Under the pieces are notes generated by a model, which had not been told where the DNA came from, made no database searches, and saw only the letters and a program-made list of their open reading frames with translations. From NCBI RefSeq assembly GCF_051233475.1, contig NZ_JBKFGH010000013.1, positions 1 through 64,000 on the forward strand: DNA of 64,000 nucleotides, written 5' to 3'. This DNA is from Bacillus_BU sp051233475. GTDB taxonomy: Bacteria; Bacillota; Bacilli; Bacillales; Cytobacillaceae. Position 1 is the first letter of the stretch. The number at the start of each line of letters is the position of its first letter. The position numbers and the translations under genes are program-made. Of this stretch, positions 18,916 through 26,758 are shown piece by piece.

Positions 18916-19753
18916 AGGTTTAGGAAAAGGTCTGAACGCTTTCTTTTCAAATATTGAGGTGGATTCAGAGGAAGTAGTCCAAGAAGTTAAGATTAAAGAA
19001 CTTCGTCCCAATCCATATCAACCGCGTAAAATTTTCCAACAAGAGGCGATTGATGAATTAAAGCAATCGATTCTTGAACATGGAATTCTTCAGCCGATCA
19101 TCGTTCGAAAAAGCATTAAAGGCTATGAAATCGTAGTCGGCGAAAGACGTTTTCGAGCTGCTAAGGAAGCAAAGCTTGAAACAGTCCCTGTTGTTGTTCG
19201 AGAACTGACAGAGCAACAAATGATGGAATTAGCTGTTCTTGAAAACTTACAGAGGGAAGATTTAACCCCGATTGAAGAGGGCGCTGCCTATCAAATGCTA
19301 ATGCAAAAACTAGAGTTAACCCAGGAGCAATTAGCAAAGCGTCTTGGAAAGAGTCGACCTCATATTGCAAACTTGATCCGCCTCTTATCCCTTCCGCAAA
19401 AAATTCAAGATTTGATTTCTTCGGGCGAAATTTCAATGGGACATGGCAGAGCGTTATTAGGGCTACGGAAAAAAGAAAACATCTCCATTGTTGTCGATAA
19501 AGTAATAAAAGAGAATTTAAATGTCCGTCAACTTGAGTTATATATTCAACAATTAAATGAACATGTTTCACGTGAAACAAAAAAAGAAAAGCAAAAGAAA
19601 GATGTTTTTTTACTAGAGCAAGAGTCTTTTTTACGAGAGCGCTTTGGTACGACAGTTAATATTAAACAAACGAAAAAGAAGGGGAAAATTGAAATCGAGT
19701 TTCATTCTAAAGAAGACCTTGAGCGGATTCTGGAACTACTTGAAAACAATTAG
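18908..19753 (+). CDS. spo0J: Chromosome partitioning protein Spo0J/ParB
   Basis: ParB CTPase clamp of 281 residues that loads at parS, spreads, and recruits SMC to the origin. ParB/Srx motif GERRFRAAK, ENLQREDLTPIEEG and the HTH TQEQLAKRLGKSRPHIANLIR are all present. ATG 18908 overlaps the soj stop by 8 bases; the longer frame begins at a TTG without its own site. A perfect parS lies within the gene (19564-19579), as it does in B. subtilis spo0J. Confidence 0.98.
   Translation: MAKGLGKGLNAFFSNIEVDSEEVVQEVKIKELRPNPYQPRKIFQQEAIDELKQSILEHGILQPIIVRKSIKGYEIVVGERRFRAAKEAKLETVPVVVRELTEQQMMELAVLENLQREDLTPIEEGAAYQMLMQKLELTQEQLAKRLGKSRPHIANLIRLLSLPQKIQDLISSGEISMGHGRALLGLRKKENISIVVDKVIKENLNVRQLELYIQQLNEHVSRETKKEKQKKDVFLLEQESFLRERFGTTVNIKQTKKKGKIEIEFHSKEDLERILELLENN
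19564..19579. promoter_or_regulatory. parS site inside spo0J
   Basis: TGTTTCACGTGAAACA is a perfect 16-bp parS palindrome, the loading site for ParB. It encodes HVSRET in the spo0J frame. Confidence 0.98.
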
Positions 19754-19762
19754 AACTCCTTA

Positions 19763-19790
19763 AAAACCAACACCATTGTTGGTTTTTTTT
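19763..19790 (+). terminator. Terminator after spo0J
   Basis: The hairpin AAAACCAACA-cca-TTGTTGGTTTT is followed by further T residues. Confidence 0.9.
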
Positions 19791-19840
19791 ATACCCACTC
19801 TTCTCCCTTTTATGAATGGATTATGAGTAGAAAGTTTGTG

Positions 19841-20137
19841 TTAAAGAACAATGTTTATTTTTAGCACTCTGTTGATTGGAGTGGAAGGTGCGAGACTCCT
19901 GCGGGAGAAGGTGTCACGGGAGACCCCACAGGCGCTATGGCGCCGAGGAGAAGGAAAAGTGGAAGCGGCTTGCCCAGGGGCGACAGGCATAGGACGAGCC
20001 GGCATGAAGGTCGTTCTTTGACCTTCTTGACGGATTGGCTTATGACCCCGAGCCCCTAGCCGCTGTAGCTAGATAGGCTCCCGGACTCCCCCGCGGAAAG
20101 CGAGCACCTGGAACGGAAATCAACAGCCAATTTAATA
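19841..20137. repeat. GC-rich interspersed repeat (family 1), interrupted copy
   Basis: The left part (from GTTAAAGAACAA through CTGTTGATTGGAG to GGCGCCGAGGAG at 19950) and the right part (GCTCCCGGACTCCCCCGCGG at 20077 to ATCAACAGCCAATTT) match the uninterrupted copy at 59186-59372 almost base for base. The ends are imperfect inverted repeats, so the whole folds into a long hairpin. It is split by a 126-bp insertion (separate entry). The rest of the 19754-20231 gap holds only the spo0J terminator and the start region of the next gene. Confidence 0.92.
19951..20076. repeat. GC-rich interspersed repeat (family 2) inserted into the family 1 copy
   Basis: This 126-bp segment is absent from the 59-kb copy. 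It contains its own inverted repeat (GAAGGTCGTTCTTTGACCTTC) and ends that resemble the short repeat between gyrB and gyrA. The flanks suggest a 2-bp AG duplication (19949-19950 and 20075-20076), although an exact junction cannot be fixed to the base. Confidence 0.85.
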
Positions 20138-20231
20138 GAGAGAAAAGTGGTGGAAATTTTCCGGCAATAATGATAGGTTTGTACTATTAGATTTTTTTCG
20201 TGTTTCGAAAAATAATGATAGGAGAACATGT

Positions 20232-20945
20232 ATGTTTTTATTGGGAACACTTGTAAATGGATTATTGATCGTCATAGGGACTCTTTTAGGAAAATTATTC
20301 CATCGAATATCGGAAGAAATGAAATATTCTGTTATGCACGTTATTGGACTTGCGGTCATGGTCCTTGGTTTGCAAATGGGATTTAAAAGTGAAAATTTCT
20401 TGATCGTTATTTTAAGTTTGGTATTTGGCACAGTTATTGGAGAATATTTCAAACTTGAAAATAAACTTAATACAGTTGGGCTGTGGCTAGAAAAGAAATT
20501 GGGTTCAAAAAGTCAAGGCAGTATCTCAGAAGGCTTTGTTACGGCCACACTTATCTTTGTTATCGGGGCAATGGCGATAATAGGTGCCCTGGACAGTGGT
20601 ATTCGTGGCGATCATGATGTACTTTATACGAAGGCGATTATTGACGGATTCACGTCATTAATTTTAACAACAACATTAGGAATTGGTGTCATATTCTCCG
20701 CTATTCCGGTTGTTCTATATCAAGGTACCATTGCGATGTTTGCTACTCAAATTAACAGCTTTATTCCACAAGCCTTAATGGATAGTTTTATCCTTGAAAT
20801 GACTGCTACCGGAGGAGTCATGATTTTTGCTATTGGTTTAAATCTTGCCGGTATAACAAAAATCAGAGTGGCAAACCTGCTTCCTAGTATTTTAATTACT
20901 GGATTAATTGTAAGCATCATTTATGGTTTTCAAATAAGTTTATAG
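20232..20945 (+). CDS. DUF554 family multi-spanning membrane protein
   Basis: Hydrophobic protein of 237 residues with about six to seven predicted membrane helices. It begins MFLLGTLVNGLLIVIGTLLGK and has the family-typical GALDSGIRGDHDVLYTKAIIDGF segment around residue 118, as in YdfK/YqgA proteins. The function of this family is unknown; transport has been suggested. ATG 20232 follows GATAGGAGA. It replaces yyaC's immediate left neighbour in B. subtilis and is convergent with yyaC. Confidence 0.85.
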   Translation: MFLLGTLVNGLLIVIGTLLGKLFHRISEEMKYSVMHVIGLAVMVLGLQMGFKSENFLIVILSLVFGTVIGEYFKLENKLNTVGLWLEKKLGSKSQGSISEGFVTATLIFVIGAMAIIGALDSGIRGDHDVLYTKAIIDGFTSLILTTTLGIGVIFSAIPVVLYQGTIAMFATQINSFIPQALMDSFILEMTATGGVMIFAIGLNLAGITKIRVANLLPSILITGLIVSIIYGFQISL

Positions 20946-20946
20946 G

Positions 20947-20980
20947 TAAAAAAAGGAAAGGTGCTCCCTTCCTTTTTTTA
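20947..20980. terminator. Bidirectional terminator between the DUF554 gene and yyaC
   Basis: The hairpin AAAAAAGGAAAGG...CCTTCCTTTTTT serves the plus-strand DUF554 gene and could also serve yyaC, whose stop is close by on the other strand. Confidence 0.8.
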
Positions 20981-21008
20981 ATAAATGGATTTTGTTTTAA
21001 GATTACCC

Positions 21009-21644
21009 TTAGGGTGTTTTTTCTTTGCTAATATGCTCCCATGACATATTTGACCAATGCTCGTGACGATGATGATGAAATGCTGTGCTCGCTTCAACAA
21101 TTCCATTTGCAATCGTTTTTGCCATTTTTAGCACTAAATTTAACCGAGTATTTTGTAAAACAAAGAATTCCATAAACCCACTGACATTAACAATCCCAGT
21201 AATATGAATATCACCGACCTCAGGAAGATCTTTATTAACACCGGCGCCAGGCTTTACCGGACCATCGGCGATTTGAATAACACCTACACTTTTTAATCTT
21301 CCTAAACAAGCATCAATTCCAATTATGAAGGGATTTGAATGCTTTTCAAATATATCGGTTAATTGCTCCTTTAAATTGACTGCATGAATAGGGTTTTCTA
21401 ATGTTCCGTATACAAAAAAAGGAGCAATCTTCTGTTCTTCAAGAAGAGTACCAACAAGCGGGCCTAATGAATCTCCTGTTGAGCGGTCTGTTCCAATACA
21501 AACAAAGACAATTGGGCGGTTAACAGTTAAACTAGCCATTTTCAATTTCAATTCTATCGCCAGTTTTTCTGGGGCTGCAATTTCATCATGAATAATTCTT
21601 GAGCTCCCGCCTTTCTTTTCAAAGAAATTTGGCATAAAATTCAT
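21009..21644 (-). CDS. yyaC: Putative sporulation protease YyaC (DUF1256)
   Basis: A 211-residue protein of the YyaC/GPR-like family. The core VFVCIGTDRSTGDSLGPLVG and the GIDACLG motif contain the paired aspartates used by GPR-type hydrolases. B. subtilis yyaC lies beside spo0J and is expressed in the forespore. Upstream on the minus strand a GTATA element with CCGTATACT 15 bases later loosely resembles a sigma-F promoter, though its -10 lacks the usual GG. The ribosome site is GAGGTGG. Confidence 0.88.
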   Translation of the reverse strand: MNFMPNFFEKKGGSSRIIHDEIAAPEKLAIELKLKMASLTVNRPIVFVCIGTDRSTGDSLGPLVGTLLEEQKIAPFFVYGTLENPIHAVNLKEQLTDIFEKHSNPFIIGIDACLGRLKSVGVIQIADGPVKPGAGVNKDLPEVGDIHITGIVNVSGFMEFFVLQNTRLNLVLKMAKTIANGIVEASTAFHHHRHEHWSNMSWEHISKEKTP

Positions 21645-21827
21645 TAGTTTCCACCTCTTCTCATTGTACTAACAGTATACGGATAATCCGGGCGATGTAT
21701 ACATCTGTTAACCATAAAAACATTAGCTGTGAGGAAATTTTATCCAATAAAACATATTTATTTTAGGAAAAATAACATTTCTGTTAAGATAATAGGAGAA
21801 ATTGTTTCTTTAAGAAGGTGTTAATCA

Positions 21828-22730
21828 TTGAATTTATCAGAAAAGGCATTGTTAAAATTAACGGAAAAACTGCTGGACCAAGATACTTGGATTAATATTG
21901 GAACAGTTTGTTTAAAGATTGTTGCCATTTTTATCATGGCCAGTTTGTTAAAAAAAATTGGAAAGCTCGCTATCTATAATATTTTTAAAGTAAGGTCCCA
22001 TGCTCCGATTAGGACATCTGAACGTCGAGAAGCAACTCTTATGAAGCTGCTTCAAAATATTTTGTCTTATGTTATTTATTTTATTGCGTTTATGATGGTG
22101 TTGTCCACGTTAGAGATTGATGTGAAGCCAATCCTTGCGGGGGCTGGGATTGTTGGGTTAGCGGTCGGGTTTGGCGCTCAGAATTTAGTAAGAGATATCA
22201 TTACAGGCTTTTTTATTATTTTTGAGGACCAATTCTCTGTTGGGGATTATGTAAGAATCGGCCAGTTTGAAGGCCATGTTGAGGAAATTGGTTTAAGAAC
22301 AACGAAGATTAAGAGTTTTTCAGGTGAACGGAATATCATACCGAATGGCAGCATCGCGGAGGTCACAAATTTCTCGATTCACAATAGTATGGCAATTATT
22401 GATGTAGGGATAGCATATGAAGAGGATATTAGCAGAGCTGAATTGGTACTGACGGAGTTATTGGAAAAATTACCTGAAGAGTATGAGGATATTGTTGCTA
22501 TGCCACAGCTTTTAGGAGTCCAACATTTTGGCCCTTCCGAAGTCATTTTAAGGATTGTGGCAGAAACGAAACCGATGAAGCATTTATTTGTGTCTCGAAT
22601 GATCCGGAAAGATGTGAAGCATTGGCTGGACATGCATGGGATCGAGATTCCTTTTCCACGTCTTGTCATGTACTCAAGGTCCGAAGAATCTGGAAATCAA
22701 AACGTTTTTGCGGGAAAAAAGGAGGTTTAA
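21828..22730 (+). CDS. Small-conductance mechanosensitive channel (MscS family)
   Basis: A 300-residue channel protein with about three N-terminal membrane helices. The pore-lining third helix is glycine/alanine-rich (AGAGIVGLAVGFGAQNLV, about residues 104-121), followed by the beta domain (FEDQFSVGDYVRIG). Such channels release solutes during hypo-osmotic shock; B. subtilis homologues are YkuT and YhdY. The start is a TTG behind AGAAGGTG. yyzM follows three bases after the stop. Confidence 0.93.
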   Translation: MNLSEKALLKLTEKLLDQDTWINIGTVCLKIVAIFIMASLLKKIGKLAIYNIFKVRSHAPIRTSERREATLMKLLQNILSYVIYFIAFMMVLSTLEIDVKPILAGAGIVGLAVGFGAQNLVRDIITGFFIIFEDQFSVGDYVRIGQFEGHVEEIGLRTTKIKSFSGERNIIPNGSIAEVTNFSIHNSMAIIDVGIAYEEDISRAELVLTELLEKLPEEYEDIVAMPQLLGVQHFGPSEVILRIVAETKPMKHLFVSRMIRKDVKHWLDMHGIEIPFPRLVMYSRSEESGNQNVFAGKKEV

Positions 22731-22733
22731 ACG

Positions 22734-22931
22734 ATGGAAGAAAAGATTTATAACTTAAATGATGTTGTTGAAATGAAAAAACCTCACCCTTGTGGCACAA
22801 ATCGTTGGAAAATCATTCGAATGGGTATGGATATTAGAATCAAATGTGAAGGCTGTGGACATAGCGTTCTAATTCCCCGTCGCGACTTTTCCCGTAAAAT
22901 GAAAAAATTATTAGTCAAGCATGAGGAATAG
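22734..22931 (+). CDS. yyzM: DUF951 zinc-finger-like protein (YyzM)
   Basis: A 65-residue protein with HPCGTNRWKIIRMG followed by CEGCGH, a conserved Cys arrangement that could bind zinc. It lies upstream of ychF in many Firmicutes, including B. subtilis yyzM. The function is unknown. It is likely co-transcribed with the upstream channel gene. Confidence 0.9.
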   Translation: MEEKIYNLNDVVEMKKPHPCGTNRWKIIRMGMDIRIKCEGCGHSVLIPRRDFSRKMKKLLVKHEE

Positions 22932-22947
22932 CTCTCATGCTTTTTTT
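22918..22947 (+). terminator. Terminator overlapping the yyzM stop
   Basis: The hairpin AGCATGAG-gaatagct-CTCATGCT is followed by T6. Its left arm lies inside the last codons of yyzM. Confidence 0.85.
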
Positions 22948-23087
22948 AACGAATCAAAAAGGTTCAGTATGCTAACAAGCTTGTAATTTTTATAGCTTGT
23001 ATCTATAATTGTGAAAGGCTATCAGGTTTTGTTCGTATATACATTTTAATAATATTTTAAATAGATGAAGTAGAGGAGTGACAATGG

Positions 23088-24188
23088 ATGGCTTTAACAG
23101 CAGGTATTGTCGGATTACCAAATGTAGGTAAATCCACATTATTTAATGCGATTACCCAAGCAGGTGCCGAATCTGCCAACTATCCGTTTTGTACAATTGA
23201 CCCCAATGTAGGAATCGTAGAGGTACCAGATCATCGTTTAACAAAATTAACGGAATTAGTTCAGCCAAAGAAAACTGTTCCAACTGCTTTTGAATTTACT
23301 GATATCGCAGGAATTGTAAAAGGTGCTAGTAAAGGCGAAGGATTAGGGAACAAATTCCTGTCTCATATTCGTGAAGTTGATGCAATCTGCCAAGTTGTTC
23401 GTTGTTTTGCTGATGATAACATCACTCATGTTGCGGGAAAAGTTGACCCAATTGATGATATCGAAACCATTAATTTAGAGCTTATTTTAGCTGATATGGA
23501 GTCTGTTGAAAAACGGATTGGCCGTGTAGAAAAATTGGCTAAGCAAAAAGACAAGGATGCAACAGCTGAATACGAAGTTCTAGCAATGCTTAGAGATGCA
23601 TTTGAAGCTGAAAAACCTGCACGTACTGTTGAATTTACTGAAGAACAATTAAAGCTTGTCAAAGGGTTACATTTGTTAACCATTAAACCGATGCTTTATG
23701 TTGCCAATGTATCAGAGGATGATATTGTCGATCCATCTGACAATGAATACGTCCAAAAGGTAAGAGAATTTGCTGAAAAGGATAATGCTCAGGTTATCGT
23801 GATCTGTGCAAAAATCGAATCGGAAATTGCTGAGCTTGAAGGTGAAGAGAAAACGATGTTCCTTCAAGAGCTAGGCATTGAAGAGTCTGGTCTGGACCAG
23901 TTAATTCGCGCAGCATACAGCTTATTAGGCCTAGCTACTTATTTCACTGCAGGCGTCCAAGAGGTTCGCGCTTGGACTTTCCGTAAAGGAATGAAAGCTC
24001 CACAATGTGCTGGTGTCATTCATTCTGATTTTGAGAGAGGTTTCATCCGAGCTGAAACGGTCGCATATGAGGATTTACTAGCTGCTGGAAATATGACAGC
24101 GGCAAAAGAAGCAGGAAAAGTTCGTTTAGAAGGAAAAGAATACGAAGTAAAAGACGGCGACGTCATCCACTTCCGATTTAACGTATAG
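23088..24188 (+). CDS. ychF: Ribosome-binding ATPase YchF (OLA1 family)
   Basis: A 366-residue P-loop protein with G1 GLPNVGKSTLFNAIT at residues 8-22 and the DIAGIVKGASKGEGLGNKFL switch. The G4 motif NVSE replaces NKxD, which explains the preference for ATP. The C-terminal TGS domain ends GDVIHFRFNV. YchF binds ribosomes and influences stress responses. ATG 23088 follows GAGGAGTGA; the overlapping ATG at 23084 is out of frame. Confidence 0.98.
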   Translation: MALTAGIVGLPNVGKSTLFNAITQAGAESANYPFCTIDPNVGIVEVPDHRLTKLTELVQPKKTVPTAFEFTDIAGIVKGASKGEGLGNKFLSHIREVDAICQVVRCFADDNITHVAGKVDPIDDIETINLELILADMESVEKRIGRVEKLAKQKDKDATAEYEVLAMLRDAFEAEKPARTVEFTEEQLKLVKGLHLLTIKPMLYVANVSEDDIVDPSDNEYVQKVREFAEKDNAQVIVICAKIESEIAELEGEEKTMFLQELGIEESGLDQLIRAAYSLLGLATYFTAGVQEVRAWTFRKGMKAPQCAGVIHSDFERGFIRAETVAYEDLLAAGNMTAAKEAGKVRLEGKEYEVKDGDVIHFRFNV

Positions 24189-24217
24189 ACTAGTTCAACA
24201 CTCTATTTCTCTACGTT

Positions 24218-24250
24218 TAAGGCGTGAAGACGCCTGCGGGAGCCGCGACT
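24218..24250. repeat. Possible fragment of a GC-rich repeat after ychF
   Basis: GGCGTGAAGACGCCTGCGGGAGC can form a small hairpin and resembles a piece of the family 1 repeat. It lacks the T tract expected of a terminator. Confidence 0.35.
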
Positions 24251-24308
24251 TATTTACACGTAAGAAGGCAATTCGTTTGGATTGTCTTCTTTTCCGTTGT
24301 CTAGACAT

Positions 24309-24337
24309 TTGCAAGTGTTGAAAAGATATGGTATACT
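24309..24337 (+). promoter_or_regulatory. rpsF-ssb-rpsR promoter
   Basis: TTGCAA (24309-24314) and TATACT (24332-24337) have a 17-base spacer. The transcript leader contains GCCCAA-a-TTGGGC followed by CGTG, which could be part of an S6:S18-type autoregulatory element, but I could not confirm the full motif. Confidence 0.7.
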
Positions 24338-24410
24338 TTTACCTTGTGAGTAATGAATAGTTGCTCCTTGCCCAAATTGGGCCGTGTAGACCAAAAGGAG
24401 GTGAAATGTG

Positions 24411-24701
24411 ATGAAAAAGTACGAAGTTATGTACATCATCCGTCCAAACATTGAAGATGAGGCGAAAAAAGCTTTAGTTGAACGTTTCAATACGATCCTA
24501 ACTGATAACGGTGCAGACTCTGTTGAAACAAAAGATTGGGGTAAGCGTCGTCTTGCTTATGAAATCAACGATTTCCGTGACGGATACTACCAGTTAATGA
24601 ATGTTGTAGCTGCACCAGCTGCGGTAGAAGAATTCTCCCGTTTAGCGAAAATCAGCGAAGACATCATTCGCCACATCGTGATTAAACAAGAAGAAAAATA
24701 A
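24411..24701 (+). CDS. rpsF: 30S ribosomal protein S6
   Basis: A 96-residue ribosomal protein that pairs with S18 on the platform of the small subunit. It contains KDWGKRRLAYEINDFRDGYY, the family signature. ATG 24411 is preferred to the GTG three bases earlier because of the AGGAGGTG spacing. First gene of rpsF-ssb-rpsR. Confidence 0.99.
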   Translation: MKKYEVMYIIRPNIEDEAKKALVERFNTILTDNGADSVETKDWGKRRLAYEINDFRDGYYQLMNVVAAPAAVEEFSRLAKISEDIIRHIVIKQEEK

Positions 24702-24734
24702 TTGATAACTTGATATATTCTTCCATCAAGGTAA

Positions 24735-24750
24735 TGTTTCACGTGAAACA
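24735..24750. promoter_or_regulatory. parS site between rpsF and ssb
   Basis: TGTTTCACGTGAAACA, a perfect parS palindrome, lies in the short rpsF-ssb spacer within the operon. Confidence 0.98.
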
Positions 24751-24779
24751 TATTGTACGGAAGAAAGGAGTTGGTTCTG

Positions 24780-25286
24780 ATGATGAATCGTGTAGTGCTT
24801 GTCGGACGTTTAACAAAGGATCCTGATCTGCGTTATACACCGAACGGCGTACCGGTGGCAACTTTTACCCTGGCTGTGAATCGAACTTTTTCGAATCAAC
24901 AAGGTGAACGGGAAGCAGATTTTATTAATTGCGTTATTTGGCGACGCCCTGCAGAGAATGTAGCCAATTTCTTGAAAAAAGGTAGCCTTGCCGGCGTTGA
25001 TGGTCGTATCCAAACACGTAGTTATGAAGGACAAGATGGCAAGCGCGTTTATGTAACAGAAGTAGTAGCGGATAGTGTTCAATTCCTTGAACCAAGAAGC
25101 AGTGCTTCTGGTGACAAAGGCGGTAGCGGTTTTTATAGCGAACCTCGGGAGCAAGGATTCCCGTTCGGAGATAATAATCAGAATCAACGACCAAATAACA
25201 ACAATAAGGGCTTTACACGTGTAAATGATGATCCATTCGCTGGAGAGGGACAAATTGACATCTCCGACGATGATCTACCGTTCTAA
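24780..25286 (+). CDS. ssb: Single-stranded DNA-binding protein
   Basis: A 168-residue SSB with an N-terminal OB fold (NRVVLVGRLTKDPDLRYTP). A low-complexity Gly/Asn/Gln linker runs from about residue 110, and the acidic tip DISDDDLPF recruits repair and replication proteins. The frame runs nine codons further upstream, but ATG 24780 is nine bases from AAAGGAG. Its position between rpsF and rpsR is universal in this group. Confidence 0.98.
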   Translation: MMNRVVLVGRLTKDPDLRYTPNGVPVATFTLAVNRTFSNQQGEREADFINCVIWRRPAENVANFLKKGSLAGVDGRIQTRSYEGQDGKRVYVTEVVADSVQFLEPRSSASGDKGGSGFYSEPREQGFPFGDNNQNQRPNNNNKGFTRVNDDPFAGEGQIDISDDDLPF

Positions 25287-25337
25287 CACCACAAGCCAAC
25301 GTTTAATAAAATATCGTTGAAAAGGAGGTTACATGAA

Positions 25338-25577
25338 ATGGCAGGAGGACGTAAAGGCGGACGTGCAAAACGTCGTAAAGTGTGTTACTTTACAGCAAAC
25401 GGAATTACACGCATCGATTACAAGGATGTGGATTTATTAAAAAAATTCATCTCTGAGCGCGGTAAAATTTTACCTCGTCGTGTAACTGGCACAAGCGCAA
25501 AATACCAACGTAAATTGACTGTTGCAATCAAACGTGCACGTCAAATGGCTTTGTTACCATATGTTGCAGGTGAATAA
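25338..25577 (+). CDS. rpsR: 30S ribosomal protein S18
   Basis: A 79-residue basic ribosomal protein that begins MAGGRKGGRAKRRKVCYF and ends MALLPYVAGE. ATG 25338 follows AAAGGAGG. The single Cys of the first part is retained, but no zinc-binding CxxC set is present, so it is not a zinc-dependent S18 paralogue. Confidence 0.99.
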   Translation: MAGGRKGGRAKRRKVCYFTANGITRIDYKDVDLLKKFISERGKILPRRVTGTSAKYQRKLTVAIKRARQMALLPYVAGE

Positions 25578-25584
25578 TAATTAG

Positions 25585-25616
25585 AAGAGACAGTGGGGTT
25601 CCTCACTGTCTTTTTT
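25585..25616 (+). terminator. Terminator after rpsR
   Basis: The hairpin GACAGTG-gggttcct-CACTGTC is followed by T6. Confidence 0.9.
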
Positions 25617-25746
25617 CTTTTTATCGTAGAATAAGATGAAAGTATAGTTGAACCTCTTCTGTCTATCAGTTGAATTGACAATCTATACTAGATAAAATAG
25701 ACCCTATGAAGTCTTTTTATTTGTTTTACTTTTTTGGGAGGTTCGA

Positions 25747-26688
25747 ATGAAAAATGTTAATCAGTTAACCAAAGGGGCAATGTTTTTAGCGATATATTCG
25801 GTATTATTGTTAATGACCCTTTACATACCAGTGTTAGGAGCAATCGTGAATTTTTTCTTACCACTTCCATTTATTTTGTTTTCAGCTAAAAACAACCTAA
25901 AAAGCTCAATTGTATTCTTAATTGCCGCTACACTAATTTCCCTTATATTAGGGTCTATGCTTGCCATTCCAATTACTTTGGCTTATGGGATGACTGGAGT
26001 AGTAATGGGATACTTAATCTTTAGAGAAAAAGGAAGATGGATGGTTTTATTAGCAGGATCATTCGTATTCTTATTGAATACAATCGTGCAATATATTATA
26101 TCGGTTGTTTTCTTTGAGATGAATTTTCTTAAAGAATTTATCATCACTTTTAAACAATCCTTTAAATCAAGCTTGGATATAATGGAGAAAATGGGGCAAA
26201 GTCCTGAGCAGAAAGTGATCGAGCAAATGCAAAAAGGTATTGATATGATCGAAACGCTGATGCCAAGTATGATCGTTTTAGCTTCATTTATGATTGTGTT
26301 TTTGATTATGCTCGTTTCGGTACCTATTCTCAGACGATTTGGAGTATCTTTATCAGATTGGAAGCCCTTCAGGGAATTAACTCTGCCAAAAAGTCTACTA
26401 TGGTATTATTTATTAAGTATGGCGGGAAGCCTGATTATAAATCCTGAGCAAGGAACTTATTTATATTTGGCTTTAGCAAACCTTCTGTTTATTTTACAGG
26501 TATGTATGCTTATTCAGGGAGCTTCGTTTATTTTTTACTATTGCTATCAAAAAGGATATGCAAAAGCAGTCCCCGTATTTGCATTAGCTTTTTCATTGAT
26601 ACTCCCGTTTCTTCTTTATATTGTAAGGATATTAGGTATAATTGATTTAGGATTTGATTTAAGAAAACGTTTGGTAAAGAAACAGTAG
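25747..26688 (+). CDS. yybS: DUF2232 membrane protein YybS
   Basis: A 313-residue polytopic membrane protein with about eight predicted helices. B. subtilis has yybS in the same place, upstream of gdpP. The family resembles the membrane S components of transporters, but no substrate is established. ATG 25747 follows GGGAGG. It probably shares a transcript with gdpP, rplI and dnaC. Confidence 0.88.
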   Translation: MKNVNQLTKGAMFLAIYSVLLLMTLYIPVLGAIVNFFLPLPFILFSAKNNLKSSIVFLIAATLISLILGSMLAIPITLAYGMTGVVMGYLIFREKGRWMVLLAGSFVFLLNTIVQYIISVVFFEMNFLKEFIITFKQSFKSSLDIMEKMGQSPEQKVIEQMQKGIDMIETLMPSMIVLASFMIVFLIMLVSVPILRRFGVSLSDWKPFRELTLPKSLLWYYLLSMAGSLIINPEQGTYLYLALANLLFILQVCMLIQGASFIFYYCYQKGYAKAVPVFALAFSLILPFLLYIVRILGIIDLGFDLRKRLVKKQ

Positions 26689-26758
26689 CATAGAATATAT
26701 TTTATAAATGGTTAATTTTTTAAACGCTGTAATCACTACAGTTCTGGGAGCTGAAAAT

